Positions 62,991 through 64,000 of a DNA stretch of 64,000 nucleotides are shown here, one piece after another; position 1 is the stretch's first letter, and each line of letters begins with the position of its first letter. The DNA lies in NCBI RefSeq assembly GCF_045920555.1, contig NZ_CP174509.1, forward strand, positions 4,092,001-4,156,000, in the 5' to 3' direction. The position numbers were made by a program, and so were the translations under genes. Under the pieces are notes generated by a model. That model worked only from the letters and a program-made list of their open reading frames with translations. It did not search any database and had not been told where the DNA came from. This DNA comes from Pseudalkalibacillus sp045920555 (GTDB lineage: Bacteria > Bacillota > Bacilli > Bacillales > Fictibacillaceae).

Positions 62991-64000
62991 ATGAAAGCAA
63001 CAAATTCACTTTCTTTTAGAGAGACATTTACTATTGGACTAATGATGTTCGCTCTGTTCCTCGGAGCGGGCAATATGATATTCCCTCCTCTGCTTGGTCA
63101 AACTGCAGGAACCAATGTGTGGACGGCCATTTTCGGCTTTCTGGTCACTGGTGTCGGCTTACCGCTTGTAGGTATAGTTGCAGTAGGACTTACAGGTGGA
63201 ACATTGAGGGATTTAGCTGGTCGGGTCCATCCTGCTTTTTCCATTATTTTTTCAACGTTTATCTATTTGGCGATAGGTCCATTTTTCGCAGTTCCAAGAA
63301 CAGGTACAGTTGCATTTGAGATCGGTGCTGTTCCTTTTTTACCTGAAACAATGAATCCTAATGGTTTGCCATTATTGATCTATACTGTCATCTTTTTCGC
63401 GATTACATTTTGGTTTGCCCTGAATCCAACTAAACTTGTGGATCGGATCGGCAAGATCTTGACTCCGATTCTTATCTTTGTGATCGGGTTGATCGTCATC
63501 AAAGGGATCTTCAGCCCTATCGGCAGTTTTTCAGCTCCGACAGGTGAGTACGAAGCGAATCCATTTTTCAACGGCTTCATCAATGGATATTTAACTATGG
63601 ACGCGCTTGCCGCACTCGTTTTCGGGATTGTGGTCATCAATGCTGTGAAATCCAGAGGGGTTACCGATAAAAAAGAGATTGCCAAAGCTACGACGAAAGC
63701 CGGCTTTATCGCTGTAAGCGGCCTAGCATTGGTTTATCTCTCACTTGCCTATATCGGGGCAACAAGTCGAAATGTTTTAGGAGAGAGTGATAACGGGGGA
63801 GCGATCCTTACTGGAGCTGCAGATCTGTTATTCGGGCAATTCGGAATTGTTCTGCTTGCTGTAGCGATTACATTTGCCTGTCTTACGACTTCAATCGGCC
63901 TAGTAACTGCATGCGGCGAATACTTCAAAGGAATCATGCCGAATGTATCCTATAAATTGATCATCGCTGTATTATGTGTGTTCAGTGCAGCTGTCGCAAA
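62991..64000 (+). CDS. brnQ: branched-chain amino acid transporter BrnQ/BraB (partial)
   Basis: Membrane carrier of the LIVCS family that imports leucine, isoleucine and valine with cations. The window ends after 336 codons with no stop, so about 100 residues are missing. ATG at 62991 with CGGAGG 9 bases upstream. The N-terminal hallmark LFLGAGNMIFPPLLGQTAG and the FACLTTSIGLVTAC segment are present, with at least eight hydrophobic helices. B. subtilis has braB here. Its position downstream of the divergent iscS agrees. Confidence 0.93.
   Translation, partial: MKATNSLSFRETFTIGLMMFALFLGAGNMIFPPLLGQTAGTNVWTAIFGFLVTGVGLPLVGIVAVGLTGGTLRDLAGRVHPAFSIIFSTFIYLAIGPFFAVPRTGTVAFEIGAVPFLPETMNPNGLPLLIYTVIFFAITFWFALNPTKLVDRIGKILTPILIFVIGLIVIKGIFSPIGSFSAPTGEYEANPFFNGFINGYLTMDALAALVFGIVVINAVKSRGVTDKKEIAKATTKAGFIAVSGLALVYLSLAYIGATSRNVLGESDNGGAILTGAADLLFGQFGIVLLAVAITFACLTTSIGLVTACGEYFKGIMPNVSYKLIIAVLCVFSAAVA

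Overview
The window is about 64 kb of chromosome from a spore-forming member of the Bacillaceae (low-GC Firmicutes). Its backbone follows, almost gene for gene, the Bacillus subtilis order as I remember it, from thrS to the braB/brnQ end. Sporulation genes (ytxC, ytrH, ytrI, ytfJ, an alpha/beta SASP) show that it is a spore former. Most genes lie on the minus strand. No rRNA, tRNA, CRISPR array, prophage or transposase gene was seen. Species cannot be named from this sequence alone.

Layout by coordinate. 1-130: probable promoter and L20-type leader of the infC operon, whose genes lie outside the window. 665-3000: thrS with its T-box leader. 3014-6880: ytxC, dnaI, dnaB, nrdR (sporulation and replication initiation). 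7331-9118: speD and gapB. 9358-14246: coaE, ytaF, mutM, polA. 14618-17047: phoR and phoP. 17162-21583: MaoC-like protein, mdh, icd, citZ. 22154-24429: ytwI, ytvI, fxsA. 24480-31269: pyk, pfkA, accA, accD, a FadR-type GntR regulator and malic enzyme. 31527-35869: dnaE, ytrH, ytrI. 35974-40604: a small ORF, nrnA, ytpI, ytoI, a small membrane protein, ytkL. 41165-47831: ald, two small genes, moaB, an EcsC-family protein, ackA, ytxK. 48126-52843: tpx, ytfJ, ytfI, yteJ/sppI, sppA, nadK. 53119-58185: ytcJ, then a small accessory patch with two unrecognised membrane proteins and a two-component system whose kinase is frameshifted. 58291-64000: ytcI, sspA, thiI, iscS and the start of brnQ.

Much of the window is central carbon metabolism with its switches still visible: CcpN-like boxes at gapB, a cre-like site upstream of a good ackA promoter, tandem dyads upstream of citZ, and a palindrome at the start of malic-enzyme transcription that fits the operator consensus of the GntR regulator encoded just downstream.

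The least ordinary content is in the gaps between genes. One repeat family (called R1 here) occurs at about ten places. Full copies are about 250-410 bp, GC-rich and strongly self-complementary, with imperfect terminal inverted repeats (GGCTTTGTTA / TAACAAAGCC). One copy is flanked by an exact 6-bp direct repeat, so R1 looks like a MITE-type element carrying a conserved structured core. A second family (R2) has three copies, and single examples of other repeat types also occur, some nested inside R1. Two arrays of short motifs spaced about 20 bp apart (14384-14455 and 38069-38160), a three-way-junction-like inverted repeat (37807-37929) and a head-to-head repeat array that runs into a stop codon (52941-53130) are the other unexplained structures.
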